64,000 nt of DNA from Streptantibioticus ferralitis (GTDB lineage: Bacteria > Actinomycetota > Actinomycetes > Streptomycetales > Streptomycetaceae), in the NCBI RefSeq assembly GCF_029223525.1, contig NZ_JARHTQ010000011.1, positions 124,001 through 188,000 on the forward strand, written 5' to 3'. The position numbers and the translations under genes are program-made. Of this stretch, positions 9,075-18,533 are shown piece after piece. Numbering within the stretch: position 1 is the stretch's first letter; each line of letters opens with the position of its first letter. The notes beneath the pieces are model-generated. The model did no database searches. It was given only the letters and a program-made list of their open reading frames with translations, and was not told the DNA's origin.

Positions 9075-10301
9075 TTGGACGTTCTCGTCCTCGTTGCTTG
9101 CATCGAGATGACCCTTGTGGCGCTATGGCGGCTACCAGCCATCCGCCACGGCGACCCCCTTCGTCGCGCCCTGTGGGGCTGCAGCTCAGGTTTTGCTGTC
9201 GCTTTGTGGGCGCGCTTCCCCCCGTTCAAACACGCTCTCGACCAGGTGGGGATCGTCGACTTCGACGCTCTGGTGAAATACCTTGTATCGATGGGCGCAT
9301 GCCTTGCGCTGCTCAGCTACGCCGTCACTAGCTATGGTGTTGCAGCTGACGATGTGCCCAGGCGTATCGCGATCTGCCGCAAGGTGGCTCGCGTTTCATG
9401 GCGGGCCACCATCTTTATAGTCCCGCTGATGACACTGTTGTTCTTCACTGCTGTGAACCGTGCCCGCCCGAGTCATGACTTCGCTGCCAGCCATGCCGGG
9501 GAGTGGGGTGCAGCGGCCTTCATGACCTGCTTCTACCTGTATTTGGGGTCGGCGGCCGTGACCTGCGCCTATCAGTGGACCTTCGTCAGCCGACACGCGG
9601 AGTCGGTCGTGCTCCGTACCGGCCTGACCCTGGGAGCGGCTGCAACATGGCTGTACACCCTGTACTCGGTGCTGCGTGTGAGCTACATGTGGGTCGCGGT
9701 GTTCGTACCCATTGGAGCGGCACTGGACGGAAGGGTTGCTTCTATCGGCGACGGCCTAAACGTACTGGCAGCAGTGCTTTTCGCCACAGGGGCGAGTCTG
9801 CCGACGACGGGTGTGGCCGCCCAGCGCTGGACGGCCTGGCGGATGCTGTGGCGCCTTTATCCTCTACGGCACGACCTGACCAGGCAGTTCCCTGGTGTCA
9901 CGTTTCATCCGGCTGTTGGCCGTCTGTCGGAAGTCACGCGAGTGTGGCCTTCGTTGGATGTACGTCTCGACCGGGTGATCCAAGAGTTGGGCGACGCCGT
10001 TGAACAACTGCGCCACCATGCAACGCCTCAACTCTGGCCGGTTGTTGAGGAGGCCACGGCCGAGCATTCTGATCCGGGGCCAGCTGCCGAGGCGTACTGG
10101 ATCGCGGCTGCGTTGAAATCCGCTGTGAACGGACGACATTCCCCGCTTCCAGTAGAGGCTCTGCCGGATAAGCCCTTCGCTACCAGCCAAGCCGAGGCCT
10201 GGTGGCTAGCCCGTGTGCAGGCCGTCTACGCGGGAATCTCGGCAGGGGAGATAGCGGACATCCTTAAGAGGGCGGGAGAACCTCCGCTCCATTCGGAGTG
10301 A
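9075..10301 (+). CDS. MAB_1171c-like integral membrane protein (DUF6545 type)
   Basis: TTG start with AAGGAAA seven bases upstream, 12 bp after the protease gene. The first ~250 residues form about seven hydrophobic segments (for example VLVLVACIEMTLVALW, ATIFIVPLMTLLFFTAV, FMTCFYLYLGSAAVTCAY); the C-terminal ~150 residues are soluble and start with WRLYPLRHDLTRQFPGV. This layout matches the MAB_1171c/DUF6545 family, commonly found beside an ImmA-like protease and an XRE regulator in actinomycetes. The biochemical role is not known; it may be a sensor or transporter coupled to proteolysis of the regulator. Confidence 0.7.
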   Translation: MDVLVLVACIEMTLVALWRLPAIRHGDPLRRALWGCSSGFAVALWARFPPFKHALDQVGIVDFDALVKYLVSMGACLALLSYAVTSYGVAADDVPRRIAICRKVARVSWRATIFIVPLMTLLFFTAVNRARPSHDFAASHAGEWGAAAFMTCFYLYLGSAAVTCAYQWTFVSRHAESVVLRTGLTLGAAATWLYTLYSVLRVSYMWVAVFVPIGAALDGRVASIGDGLNVLAAVLFATGASLPTTGVAAQRWTAWRMLWRLYPLRHDLTRQFPGVTFHPAVGRLSEVTRVWPSLDVRLDRVIQELGDAVEQLRHHATPQLWPVVEEATAEHSDPGPAAEAYWIAAALKSAVNGRHSPLPVEALPDKPFATSQAEAWWLARVQAVYAGISAGEIADILKRAGEPPLHSE

Positions 10302-10378
10302 GTGCACCAAGCCCACGGCGCGCGGCGTCAACGCTCAGCGGCCGCCGCACGGCTGGCTATCGCACTTGTCAGTACACG

Positions 10379-11242
10379 TCACTGCCTGTCGGTATTGGGC
10401 TCGGTCGTCTCGCGCAGAATTAGCTCGCTGACGGTAGCCAGCATGTCGCTGCTAATTCCCTTGTGGGCGCCGCGGGCCGCCACGCGCACGCCTTCGCTGC
10501 GTATCAAGGACAAGAAGCGCAGGCGCTCCATCAGTTGGGCCTCGATCTCCTCGCCTGATTGGAAGAAGAACGGAGGCACCCCGAACGCTTCACTCAACCC
10601 TTCGAAAACCGCGGCTGTCGGCAAGCCCTCAAGAGCCTTGCCCGCGGCCAGATCCTCGGTCCGTAGGGCCTTGACCGTCGCCGGTTTGATGACCTCAGCG
10701 CGTGCTTTGTCGTTGATGGCGGACGCGATGGCTTCGTCCGTCACCTGCCGACGGTTGTCCAGAAGGAAGCGGATCTTCTCCGGTAGCGTGCGGGGCGTTT
10801 GGTCGGTGATGTGGGGAGTGGAGGTCAGGATGCCGAAGGATCTGTCTTGGGCGGCTTCCATCTCCTCAAGACTCACTTCGTAGAGGTCGGCCACGCGTGG
10901 CATGAGGTCTGCGGGGAGCCGACGCTTGCCATTCTCGGCGTTGCTCAGTGGCGGCCGATGGATACCCAAGGCTTTGGCGGCTTGGGCCTGTGTGTATCCA
11001 GCGTCGGCGCGTAGGTCGCTGAGGTCGGGAGGGCTGAGTCGCGGGAACAGTGTGTCGATGTCCTGCTTGAGGGCCTTTGCGACGGCAGGCAGGCGGTCCG
11101 GGTGAGGAGCCGCCTTGCCGTCCTCCCAATCGACGATTGGAGTCTTGCTGAGCCCGAGAGCGCTGGCGAGGTCTGCCTGTCTGAGGCCAGCCGCTCGGCG
11201 TACGGCGCGTACGCGATGACCGTCGAACTGACGTGGCGGCAC
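10379..11242 (-). CDS. Double-HTH XRE-family transcriptional regulator
   Basis: The 287-aa protein carries two consecutive Cro/C1-type helix-turn-helix domains: residues ~8-60 (QADLASALGLSKTPIVDWEDG) and ~70-125 (TQAQAAKALGIHRPPLSNAENG). The C-terminal half (TLPEKIRFLLDNRRQVTDEA.. FGVPPFFFQSGEE) resembles the sensor part of streptomycete XRE proteins that pair with ImmA-like proteases. It converges with the membrane-protein gene, whose stop is 77 bp away. Proposed role: repressor or switch controlled by the neighbouring protease. No operator was identified. Confidence 0.75.
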   Translation of the reverse strand: MPPRQFDGHRVRAVRRAAGLRQADLASALGLSKTPIVDWEDGKAAPHPDRLPAVAKALKQDIDTLFPRLSPPDLSDLRADAGYTQAQAAKALGIHRPPLSNAENGKRRLPADLMPRVADLYEVSLEEMEAAQDRSFGILTSTPHITDQTPRTLPEKIRFLLDNRRQVTDEAIASAINDKARAEVIKPATVKALRTEDLAAGKALEGLPTAAVFEGLSEAFGVPPFFFQSGEEIEAQLMERLRFLSLIRSEGVRVAARGAHKGISSDMLATVSELILRETTEPNTDRQ

Positions 11243-11434
11243 CAGAAACTCCTGAAACTGCGAGGGCGAACCTAGTAATTGTAGCCATCGGCTTGATACC
11301 GAGACCTACCTGAAGTAGGGTCTGGTAACAGATCTTGCTGCGCGGTCTCCATGCTGCGGTCGAGAGGCTCACGGAATAACAGCGACACTCTCGTGAACAT
11401 GCCGGTGGCCGCAAGAGAGAGGAAGTAAGGCGGC

Positions 11435-12574
11435 GTGGATATCAGCGGTGCTCGCAGTGGTGCAGTTGATCGCAGTTCCGACTCATGGGGCAAGCGTAGT
11501 GTCGACTCGGGAACTGGCCTCGCTCGCGTCCCACTCCCGAGCAACGGCAACGCTGCGGTGGCCGCCCACAGCTATTCGTCCGCAGCCGACATGTCTTGCG
11601 CCGATGAACCCCACCCTGAGGGGCATCGGCAGCGAGCCAGGCTGCCTCTTTCCTCCCTCCTGCCTTCCGACTCCCCGCGGATCGAAGGCGAGAGCGAGGA
11701 GCATATAGATTTGCTCGTCAAACTAGATACCACGTTACCGCCCGTCATCGTGCACCGGGAGACGATGCGTATCGTCGACGGGATGCACCGCCTACGTGCG
11801 GCTCAACTGCGCGGTGACGAGAGCATCGAGGTGGAGTTCTTTGATGGTGAAGCAGAAGATGCCTTCGTCTTAGCCGTCCAACAGAACATCACTCATGGCC
11901 TTCCGCTTTCACGCGCCGACCGGACTGCGGCCGCGAAGCGCATCCTCGCAGATCACCCTGACTGGGCCGACCGCCGAATCGCCCACAGTACGGGCTTGGC
12001 TCCTGGTACTGTTGCGGCCCTTCGACAGTGTTCAACTGATCGAAACGAACAGTTGAACACCAGGGTTGGGAGCGATGGGCGTATCCGACCGCTCCGCGCG
12101 ACTGAAGGGCGCCTGCGGGCGAGTCAACTCATAGCCGACAATCCTGGCGCCTCGCTGAGGGAGATCGCCACGAGCGCTGGTATTGCCCTGGCAACAGCCA
12201 AAGACGTGCGGGACCGCTTGCGCCAAGGAATAGATCCCGTGTCGGCGAAAGTTAGTAAGACCTCATCGAACTCTACTGTTCGTGCGAATGTGAAATCGGC
12301 GCACGGTCCGGCTGCCAGCCGAGCCGCATTAGTTCCGCCTGTAGCCGCCGATGGTGTCTTGCCTAGCCTGCGCAACGATCCGTCGCTTCGTACGGAGGCC
12401 GGGCGTATGCTCCTGCAATTGCTGATTGCTCACTCGCTCGATGACGAGGTCAAGTGGCGACAGCTTGCAGCAGGTGTGCCGGGCCATCGCGTAGCCGTGG
12501 TGGCGCAAATCGCACGCCAATGCGCGGAAAAGTGGCGCCATTTGGCGTGTGAACTCGATAGGCGCGGGTTATAG
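11435..12574 (+). CDS. StrR/NovG-type ParB-domain pathway activator
   Basis: Residues ~68-160 follow the StrR pattern: LPLSSLLPSDSPRIEGE, LPPVIVHRETMRIVDGMHRL, VEFFDGEAEDAFVLAVQQN, then helices RTAAAKRILADHPDWADR and GRLRASQLIADNPGASLREI that form DNA-binding HTHs. StrR, NovG and Tei15* are cluster-specific activators of antibiotic genes, so this is the best candidate activator for one or both blocks downstream. Start GTG 11435 follows AGGAAG and AAGG; a later start is possible. Three TTA codons lie in frame at 11735, 11870 and 12329, so translation should depend on the bldA tRNA. The C-terminal ~100 residues are typical of the family. Confidence 0.8.
   Translation: MDISGARSGAVDRSSDSWGKRSVDSGTGLARVPLPSNGNAAVAAHSYSSAADMSCADEPHPEGHRQRARLPLSSLLPSDSPRIEGESEEHIDLLVKLDTTLPPVIVHRETMRIVDGMHRLRAAQLRGDESIEVEFFDGEAEDAFVLAVQQNITHGLPLSRADRTAAAKRILADHPDWADRRIAHSTGLAPGTVAALRQCSTDRNEQLNTRVGSDGRIRPLRATEGRLRASQLIADNPGASLREIATSAGIALATAKDVRDRLRQGIDPVSAKVSKTSSNSTVRANVKSAHGPAASRAALVPPVAADGVLPSLRNDPSLRTEAGRMLLQLLIAHSLDDEVKWRQLAAGVPGHRVAVVAQIARQCAEKWRHLACELDRRGL
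11735..11737 (+). promoter_or_regulatory. First of three TTA (bldA-dependent) codons in the StrR-like gene
   Basis: The TTA is in frame (codon 101 counting from GTG 11435); further in-frame TTAs lie at 11870 and 12329. In Streptomyces TTA is read only by the bldA tRNA, which ties expression to development. Confidence 0.8.
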
Positions 12575-12595
12575 GCGGCCCCGGAAGCGTTGAGG

Positions 12596-12728
12596 TCCAT
12601 CATCAGGTTGCGAACCTGTTGGGTCGCCCAGTCCGGTTCGGGTGTGCGGTGATGCCCAGGATGTGCACCCGGTGCGATGCGACCTCCATGCCGAACAGCA
12701 CGTACAGCCGTCGGCAGAAGGCGGTATC
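12596..12728 (-). pseudogene. rve transposase fragment next to IS110 copy 1
   Basis: On the minus strand the sequence reads TAFCRRLYVLFGMEVASHR and then VHILGITAHPN, the strand after the first catalytic Asp of rve transposases. The fragment ends abruptly at the left end of the IS110 element, and the other end runs into the 3' side of the StrR-like gene. Confidence 0.6.
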
Positions 12729-12964
12729 GGGGCCTGTTGGCCGCACCCTGACGGATGGAAAATATGGTCGGCGGCTGCCCGGCTGACGTCGTGATTTCTT
12801 GGCGCGGTCCAGCCCGTGTGGAAGTTTGCCGCTGGGATCCGATCTCCTTTTCAGGTATCCGTCACTGTTGCTTCGAGCACGCAGACCAGAATCTTGACTC
12901 CTGCTGGATCCCGCCGGGCGGTCGTCGTTGGTGTTGGCCGCTGGTATGGGTTGGGGTGGTGGGG
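12729..12964 (+). ncRNA. IS110 left-end noncoding region, copy 1: possible bridge RNA
   Basis: These 236 bases precede the IS110 transposase ATG and are nearly identical to 61930-62168 before copy 2, although the ORF parts have drifted. IS110-group elements encode a structured bridge (seek) RNA in this noncoding left end that specifies target and donor. Strong conservation of a noncoding stretch fits this. The exact RNA limits cannot be read by eye. Confidence 0.45.
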
Positions 12965-13979
12965 ATGGATGTGGTGCATCCGCGGTGCGCGGGCATCGAT
13001 ATTGGCAAGGCGGATATGAAGGTGTGCGTGCGGGTTCCCGGGACCGGCGGTCACCGGCACAGTGAGGTGGGCACCTTCTCGAGGATGGCGGCCGGGGTGC
13101 TCCAAGCTCGCGATTGGCTGGCGGAGTTGGGTGTTGCCCTGGTGGCGATGGAGGCGACTGGGTCGTATGGGAAGCCGGTGTTCTACGGCCTGGAGCAGCA
13201 CTTCGAGTGCTGGCTGCTCAAGGCTCGGCATATGCGCAATCTGCCGGGCCGCAAGACGGATGTCGCGAATTCGGTGTGGATTGCTCAGCTGGTCGAACAT
13301 GGCCTTGTCCGGCCCAGTTTCGTTCCGCCCGAGCCGGTCCGTCATCTCCGTGACCTGACGCGTTATCGGGCCGAGTTGACCGCCGAGCGTACGCGGGAGG
13401 CCGTACGGCTGGAGAAGCTGGTGGTGGACTCCGGGGTGAAGGTGTCGGTGGTGGCTTCGCACATCCTGACCAAGTCGGTTCGCGCGATGACTCGAGGCGC
13501 TGATCGAGGGGGAGCGGGACCCGCAGGTGTTGGCCGATCTGGCTAGGGGCCTGATGCGCCGGAAGATCGTGGAGCTTCGGGAGGCGCTGGCCGGTGATTG
13601 GAGCGCCCACCATGGCTTCCTGGCTCGGATCATGCTCGACCGCATCGATGCGTGTACCGCTCAGATCGAGGCGGTGACCGGGCAGATCGAGGTGGAGCTG
13701 AGCGAACACCGCGGCGTCGAAGGGTGTTCCGGGCCGGTGGAGCGGTTGTCCACCATTCTGGGGTTTCCACCCTGCTGGCCCAGGTCATCATCGCTGAAGT
13801 GGGCCTGGATATGGCCCGGTTCCCCACTCCCGGACACCTCGCCTCGTGGGCGGGGAGGTGTCCGGGCAACAACGAATCGACGGGCCGACGGGGGCCGGGG
13901 CGCACCCGGCATAGCAATGTCCACCTACGGGCTGCTCTGGGACAGGCCGCGATCACCGCCGCGCGTGCGAAGAACACCT
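12965..13979 (+). pseudogene. IS110 transposase, two frameshifts and truncated
   Basis: MDVVHPRCAGIDIGKADMKV holds the first DEDD residues (IDIGK); EATGSYGKPVFYGL and the ARHMRNLPGRKTD region follow. Near 13485 an extra A (GATGACTCGAGG against GATGCTCGAGG in copy 2) shifts the frame; the protein continues in the next frame from MLADLARGLMRRKIVELREA. Near 13765 a second shift leads to TLLAQVIIAEVGLDMARF and the C-terminal PGHLASWAG-RCPGNN, the transposase_20 Ser domain. The gene breaks off at about 13980. Confidence 0.75.
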
Positions 13980-14300
13980 ATCTTCGCTCCGGCCGAGACC
14001 AAGCGGAGCGGGACGCCGCGTGCCTCGGTGGCCACCGAGCGCTTCAGGCCCTGCTTGCCGCGGTCCACGGGGAGCGCCCGGCTGTCTCTCCTCCGCATGG
14101 GGCCTTGGTGATGCAGCCGTCCACGGACAGCTCACCGAGCTCCAGGCCGATCATGCGGTCGTACGCCTGCAGTGCCAGCGCATGCACCTGCTCGAATATA
14201 CCGATCTGTGCCCAGTACTTGATGCGGCGACGCATAGTGCGGTCGGAGCAGCCGGGAGTGGCAATCCGCTCGTACCCAGAGCCGTGTACCATCGCGGCGA
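13980..14300 (-). pseudogene. IS5-family transposase fragment
   Basis: The minus strand reads GYERIATPGCSDRTMRRRIKYW, then LGELSVDGCITKAPCGGE (first DDE Asp in VDG), and in a second frame a GKQGLKRSVATEARGVPLRLVSAG-like continuation. This is the central part of an IS5-type transposase; its C-terminal half is absent. It abuts IS110 copy 1 on one side and the IS66 gene on the other. Confidence 0.65.
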
Positions 14301-14340
14301 TGACGTGCTCAAAGACGGTCCGGTCGGCGGTGCGCGGGTT

Positions 14341-15768
14341 GTGCTTCTGGCCCTCGTCGGCGAGTTGCGCAGCGAGCTGACGGCGACCCGGGCGGAACTG
14401 GCGGCGGCGCGCGCTGCGATCGCCGAGTTGCGGGCGGAGAACGCCGAGCTGAAGCGCCGCTTGGGGATGAACCCGAAGAACTCCTCCAAGCCGCCCTCCA
14501 GCGACGGACTGGCGAAGCCGGTCTCGCTGCGCAAGTCGTCGGGCCGGGGGCCGGGCAAGGCCAAGGGCGGTGCCGGGGGTGCGTTGCTGCAGGTGGAGGG
14601 CCCCGATGTGGTCCAGGTTCACCTCCCGGCCGCGTGTGGCGGCTGCGCGGGCGACCTCGCGGAGGCCGAGGTGGTCTCGGTGGAACGACGGCAGGTCTTC
14701 GACCTGCCCGCCACGCGGCTGCGGGTGACCGAGCACCGGCTGGAGCACCGGCGCTGCGCCTGCGGCCAGGTCACGGTGGCTGCCGCGCCGGACGGGGCGG
14801 CAGCTCTGGCCCAGTACGGGCCGCAGATCAAGAGTCTGGCCGTATACCTGCTCACCCGTCAGCACCTGCCGTACGAGCGGTGCGCGTTACTGCTCGCCGA
14901 TGTGCACGGCGCCGAGGTGGCCACCTGCACCCTGCTGGAATGGGCCGGGCAGGCCGCGCAGGCGGTGGCGCCGCGCACCGAGGTAGTGCGCGAGCAACTG
15001 ATCGAGTGCGACGTGGTCGGCTTCGACGAGACCGGCACCCGGATCGCCGGCCGGACCTGCTGGGTGCACACCGCCTGTACCCCCTCCCTGACCATGTATC
15101 ACGTACACGCCAAGCGCGGGGTGGCCGCGATCGAGTCCATGGGCGTGCTGCCCGCCTTCGCCGGCATCGCTGTCCACGATCGCTGGAAGCCCTACAAGAC
15201 CTACACCGGCGCCCAGCATGCCCTGTGGGCCGCGCACCACCTGCGCGAGTTGACCGCCGTCGCGGAGAACGCGGCGGCGCAGCGCCCCGAGGCGTGGGCG
15301 GCGGAGCTCGCGAAGCTGCTGGTGGACACCTGGGACGAGATCAAGGAGATCCGCGCCGCCCACCCGGAGGCGACCGGCTTCACCGTCGACGCCCTGGAGC
15401 GTCTCACCGCCCGCTACGAGGAGATCTTCACCGTGGGACGGATGCTGCACCCACCCCGGGACCCGGCAGCCCCGGATCACACGACCAAAAGCGGCGAACC
15501 TGCTGGACCGCCTGGACGCCGAGCGCGATCAAGTGCTCCGGTTCGCGTTCGACTGGCACGTGCCGTTCGACAACAACGGCAGCGAGCAGATGATCAGAAT
15601 GGCGAAGATCCAGCAGAAGATCTCCGGAGGCTGGCGCACGGTACCGAGCGTTTCTTCGCCGTGCGCGGCTGCCTGTCCACCGCCGCCAAGCAGAGCGAGA
15701 ACCTGCTCGACGCCATCACCCTGCTCTTCGACGGCCGAGGCGCCTGGATCCCCACCCCGGCAAGTTGA
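14341..15768 (+). pseudogene. IS66-family transposase (TnpC) with two compensating frameshifts
   Basis: The frame has the IS66 TnpC order: coiled coil (ELTATRAELAAARAAIAELR), LGMNPKNSSKPPSSDG, a zinc-binding segment (C-x2-C .. CACG), the DDE region (ECDVVGFDETGTRIAGR, VHDRWKPYKTY, HLRELTAV) and the C-terminal FFAVRGCLSTAAKQSENLLDAI. Between about 15480 and 15640 the family sequence (LLDRLDAERDQVLRFAFDW, NNGSEQMIRMAKIQQKISGG) lies in another frame, so two indels are needed. Start is uncertain; GTG 14341 is used. No TnpA/TnpB companions are present. Confidence 0.75.
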
Positions 15769-15810
15769 GCACCAAACCAGTCACCAAAAGAGAAAATTGG
15801 GGGAACCAGC

Positions 15811-16950
15811 TCAGCGGACGGCCGGCTCGAACCGCTCCGCGGCCCTCATCCCCCGGCCGACGTTCCACACCACACGCAACGGTGACAGCGGCTCGGACCG
15901 TCCTTCGAGCACGGCCGTCAGTGCCACCGTCATCAACTGCCTGGTCATGGCGGCTCCCAGGCAGGCATAGCGGCCGCGGGCGAACGCCACGTGCGGGGGC
16001 TGGCCCCGGCCCATACGAAACGACAGGGGATCCGGGAAACGCCGTGGGTCACGGTTCGCCGAGACCAGAAGAAGGACGATCCGCTCGCCGGCGGGAATCA
16101 CCTCATCGTCGATATCGACGTCGACCAGTGTGCGGCGCGGGGCGAAGTGGAAGGGCGTCGTGAGGCGGATCGCCTCGGAAACGAAGGTGCCGGGATCGGA
16201 CTGAAAGTATTCACGGTATTCGGCACCGCGCGAGACCAGTTCCACAGCGGTCGCCAGCGTACTCATCGTCGGCTGCAGGATCCCCGTGACCATCTGTCCG
16301 TAGATGGCCACCACGTCCGACGCCGCGATGTCTCCCCGCGATATCGCCCCGTCCAGCTGGGCGCTCAGCGCGCTTCGTCCCTTCCGAGCGCTGGTGAGGA
16401 CGAATTCGGAGAACTCGGCGAGGGCGCGAGCGGCCCTCGGCATGACCTCCGGGTGGTATTCCGTCTGCGCCGCGAACTGCATGATCTGGGCGGCCCACGC
16501 GGGTACCTGGTCGAACTCCCTCAGATCCATGCCGAGGAACTCGGCCAACGCCGCCTCGCAAGCGGGACGTACGAGTCCCTCGAAGAGCTCGGACGGCTTC
16601 CTGTCACCGCTTCCTAGCCGATCGAGCTCCACGCGGACCGCGTCCGTGACCCGTTCGACCTCGGCGGCGGAGAAGGCCGGCAGGATGAGGCGACGGATGT
16701 CCGTGTGGCGGGGCGGATCGGAGAAGACGGGCCACTTGGCGATGAAGTCGATGACGGGAGCGCAGACTTCACGCTGCTCGGGAGTCATCTTCCTGATGAA
16801 GGTGTCCTTGGAGCGGGCACCCAGGTCCGGGCTCACCAGAAGGTTCCAGACGTCTTCGAACCGCGTCACATACCAGGAGGACGTCTCCGGGTGCCAGAGC
16901 ACCCGATGTTCCTCACGTATCCGGTCGTACCAGTCAATCGGGTTCTTCAT
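15811..16950 (-). CDS. Cytochrome P450, 379 aa, atypical I-helix
   Basis: The start is ATG 16950 after AGGAGCCGGG. P450 features: ExxR as EAIRLTTPFHF, the heme loop HVAFARGRYACLG with Cys330 as thiolate ligand, and a PERF-like segment DPRRFPDPLSF. The I-helix reads TGILQPTMS where most P450s have (A/G)Gx(D/E)T; the Thr position is Pro and the acid is Gln. The second P450 of the window (58021-59235) has the related TGALEPVSN and the same PFHFA-x-RR, so the two are close relatives. It lies 61 bp downstream of the regulator gene on the same strand, probably an operon. Function: probably tailoring oxidation in block A; the substrate is unknown. Confidence 0.9.
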   Translation of the reverse strand: MKNPIDWYDRIREEHRVLWHPETSSWYVTRFEDVWNLLVSPDLGARSKDTFIRKMTPEQREVCAPVIDFIAKWPVFSDPPRHTDIRRLILPAFSAAEVERVTDAVRVELDRLGSGDRKPSELFEGLVRPACEAALAEFLGMDLREFDQVPAWAAQIMQFAAQTEYHPEVMPRAARALAEFSEFVLTSARKGRSALSAQLDGAISRGDIAASDVVAIYGQMVTGILQPTMSTLATAVELVSRGAEYREYFQSDPGTFVSEAIRLTTPFHFAPRRTLVDVDIDDEVIPAGERIVLLLVSANRDPRRFPDPLSFRMGRGQPPHVAFARGRYACLGAAMTRQLMTVALTAVLEGRSEPLSPLRVVWNVGRGMRAAERFEPAVR

Positions 16951-17011
16951 CCCGGCTCCTCCATGCTCGCCTGTGTGCGTGACGGGTTCACGCTCTCCCC
17001 GCCCCGTCTGC

Positions 17012-18049
17012 CTACTGATCCCGATCGGATCCGACCGGCGCCGCCTGGTCGGGCACCTGCTCCAGCGGTATCCAGCCCCGCTGGACCGCCCGCACACCGG
17101 CCTCGAACCGGCTACGCGCGTTGAGTCGCTCCATGAGTTCCGCCGCGATCCGACGGGCCGTACGGTCGGACACACCCAGCCGTTTGGCGATGGCCTGGTC
17201 GGTCAGTCCCTCCGCCAACAGTCGGATCACTTCGGCCTCCTGGACGGACAGCCCGCGGTCGTCGACCGTGGGTCCGCTGCCGAAGGGCGTGGCCTTCTCC
17301 CACTTGGCTTCGAAGAGAGCGCACAGCGCCGCGACCGTCGCCTCACTGCGGATCACCACCGCTCCGACCCGTGCGTCGGCGCTTCGCATCGGAAGAACAG
17401 CCTGGCACCGGTCGACTATGACCATGCGAACCGGCAGGCTGGCCGCCGTTCGCACCTCCGCCCCGCGGTCGCTGAGCCATCGCATGTGGTGGAGCGTCGG
17501 CTGGTGGTTGCGCAGGCTGTCGAGATAGAGGGTCCGCATGCGGATACCGCGCTCGAGCAGCATGACGTTGGGTGTGCGGCTGGCCACCAGTTCCTCTTCC
17601 GGATGCGCGCCTCCGTGCGCGAAGGTCATTACCTCCGTCTCCGCTAAGGCGGCGAAGCCGGCGAGGTGCCGACCTATCTCCTCCGGGCCGACCAACCGCT
17701 CGAAGTCCCGGTCGTCGTATGGCGGGCAGAGACTCGAGTACGCCGCTACCAGCTTGACGGCAGCGGCCTTCGTCGCGTCCAGCCGCATCTGCGCGACCGT
17801 GAGCTCCGACTGCTGCTGGGCCAGCAGGAGTTCCATCGCCGTCTCCGGATTGAGCGCCCGAAAACCGCTCAGGTCCTGTTCCGATGTCGAGACGAGAGAC
17901 AGTTCACTGAGGCACTCCAGCGCTCGACGGACTTGTGCCTCGGTGGTGCCCACGAGATCGGCGAGACCCTCGACTCCCTTATCAGGGTGAGTCAGCATCA
18001 GTCTGTATATCTCTTCAGACAGCGCATCAAGCCCAAAGATGTCGAGCAT
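17012..18049 (-). CDS. TrmB-like/LuxR-type transcriptional regulator, 345 aa
   Basis: From ATG 18049 (MLDIFGLDALSEEIYRLML) the N-terminus is a TrmB/MarR-like winged helix (LADLVGTTEAQVRRALECL). The central part (residues ~110-260) resembles the effector domain of such regulators. The C-terminus is a LuxR/NarL HTH: LSVQEAEVIRLLAEGLTDQA followed by IAKRLGVSDRTARRI. These double-domain proteins commonly govern streptomycete clusters. It lies upstream of the P450 gene and divergent from the biosynthetic operon, so it probably controls block A from the 18.0-18.2 kb intergenic region. Confidence 0.8.
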   Translation of the reverse strand: MLDIFGLDALSEEIYRLMLTHPDKGVEGLADLVGTTEAQVRRALECLSELSLVSTSEQDLSGFRALNPETAMELLLAQQQSELTVAQMRLDATKAAAVKLVAAYSSLCPPYDDRDFERLVGPEEIGRHLAGFAALAETEVMTFAHGGAHPEEELVASRTPNVMLLERGIRMRTLYLDSLRNHQPTLHHMRWLSDRGAEVRTAASLPVRMVIVDRCQAVLPMRSADARVGAVVIRSEATVAALCALFEAKWEKATPFGSGPTVDDRGLSVQEAEVIRLLAEGLTDQAIAKRLGVSDRTARRIAAELMERLNARSRFEAGVRAVQRGWIPLEQVPDQAAPVGSDRDQ

Positions 18050-18197
18050 CGCAACCTTCCGTCTTCCGTCCTGTCCACGGATCGCCGTAATACTACGATG
18101 ACAGCAACCGACCGGCGCTGGACAGTTTATGTCGTGGCCGATTCTGTCCATTGTGGGAGTCTATGCAACGCCTTTACCGCCGCTGACTATTGTGGGT

Positions 18198-18533
18198 ATG
18201 TATCTTGTCCACGCCCGGCTGGAATCGGACGAGCACACCGAACTCCCCGCAGACACCTCCGGCCTGGTGACGCAGAGTGCTCGACCCGGCGAGCGCCTCC
18301 AACACGCGGTAATGCACACGAGCCGTGTCACCGGCTCTGTCCTGGGGCTCTTCCTGCTTGCTGCCACCCTCGAGGAGGCGGAGCGCACCGCGGCGACGCT
18401 ATGCCAACGCGTGCTGGACGAGAATCCCGAGCTACGGCGGTTCCGGTTGGCGTCGTGCGGTGTGGCCATGCCGTCGAGCTATTACGAGCGCATGCTCCGG
18501 TCAGCAGGCACGGAGCGGCCGCCCGAGGAATAG
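18198..18533 (+). CDS. Small hypothetical protein, 111 aa
   Basis: From ATG 18198 the protein begins MYLVHARLESDEHTELPADT and has a hydrophobic stretch TGSVLGLFLLAATLEEAE followed by two amphipathic helices (AATLCQRVLDENPELRRF). It looks like a compact alpha/beta protein and resembles unnamed small proteins that accompany LuxR-type regulators in clusters, but I do not recognise a function. It is divergent from the regulator gene and may mark the start of the block A transcription unit. Confidence 0.5.
   Translation: MYLVHARLESDEHTELPADTSGLVTQSARPGERLQHAVMHTSRVTGSVLGLFLLAATLEEAERTAATLCQRVLDENPELRRFRLASCGVAMPSSYYERMLRSAGTERPPEE

Larger units (their letters stand above)
12729..13979 (+). mobile_element. 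IS110-family element, copy 1, right end lost
   Basis: It starts with GGGGCCTGTTGGCCGCACCC, shared with copy 2 at 61930, and includes the noncoding left end and most of the transposase gene. Similarity with copy 2 stops at about 13980, where an antisense IS5 fragment begins, so the right end is missing. It lies in the same orientation as copy 2, 49 kb away. Confidence 0.7.

Noticed and set aside
14020-14340. N-terminal extension of the IS66 frame
   Set aside because: The frame is open but the sequence belongs to an antisense IS5 fragment; IS66 TnpC similarity starts at about 14340.
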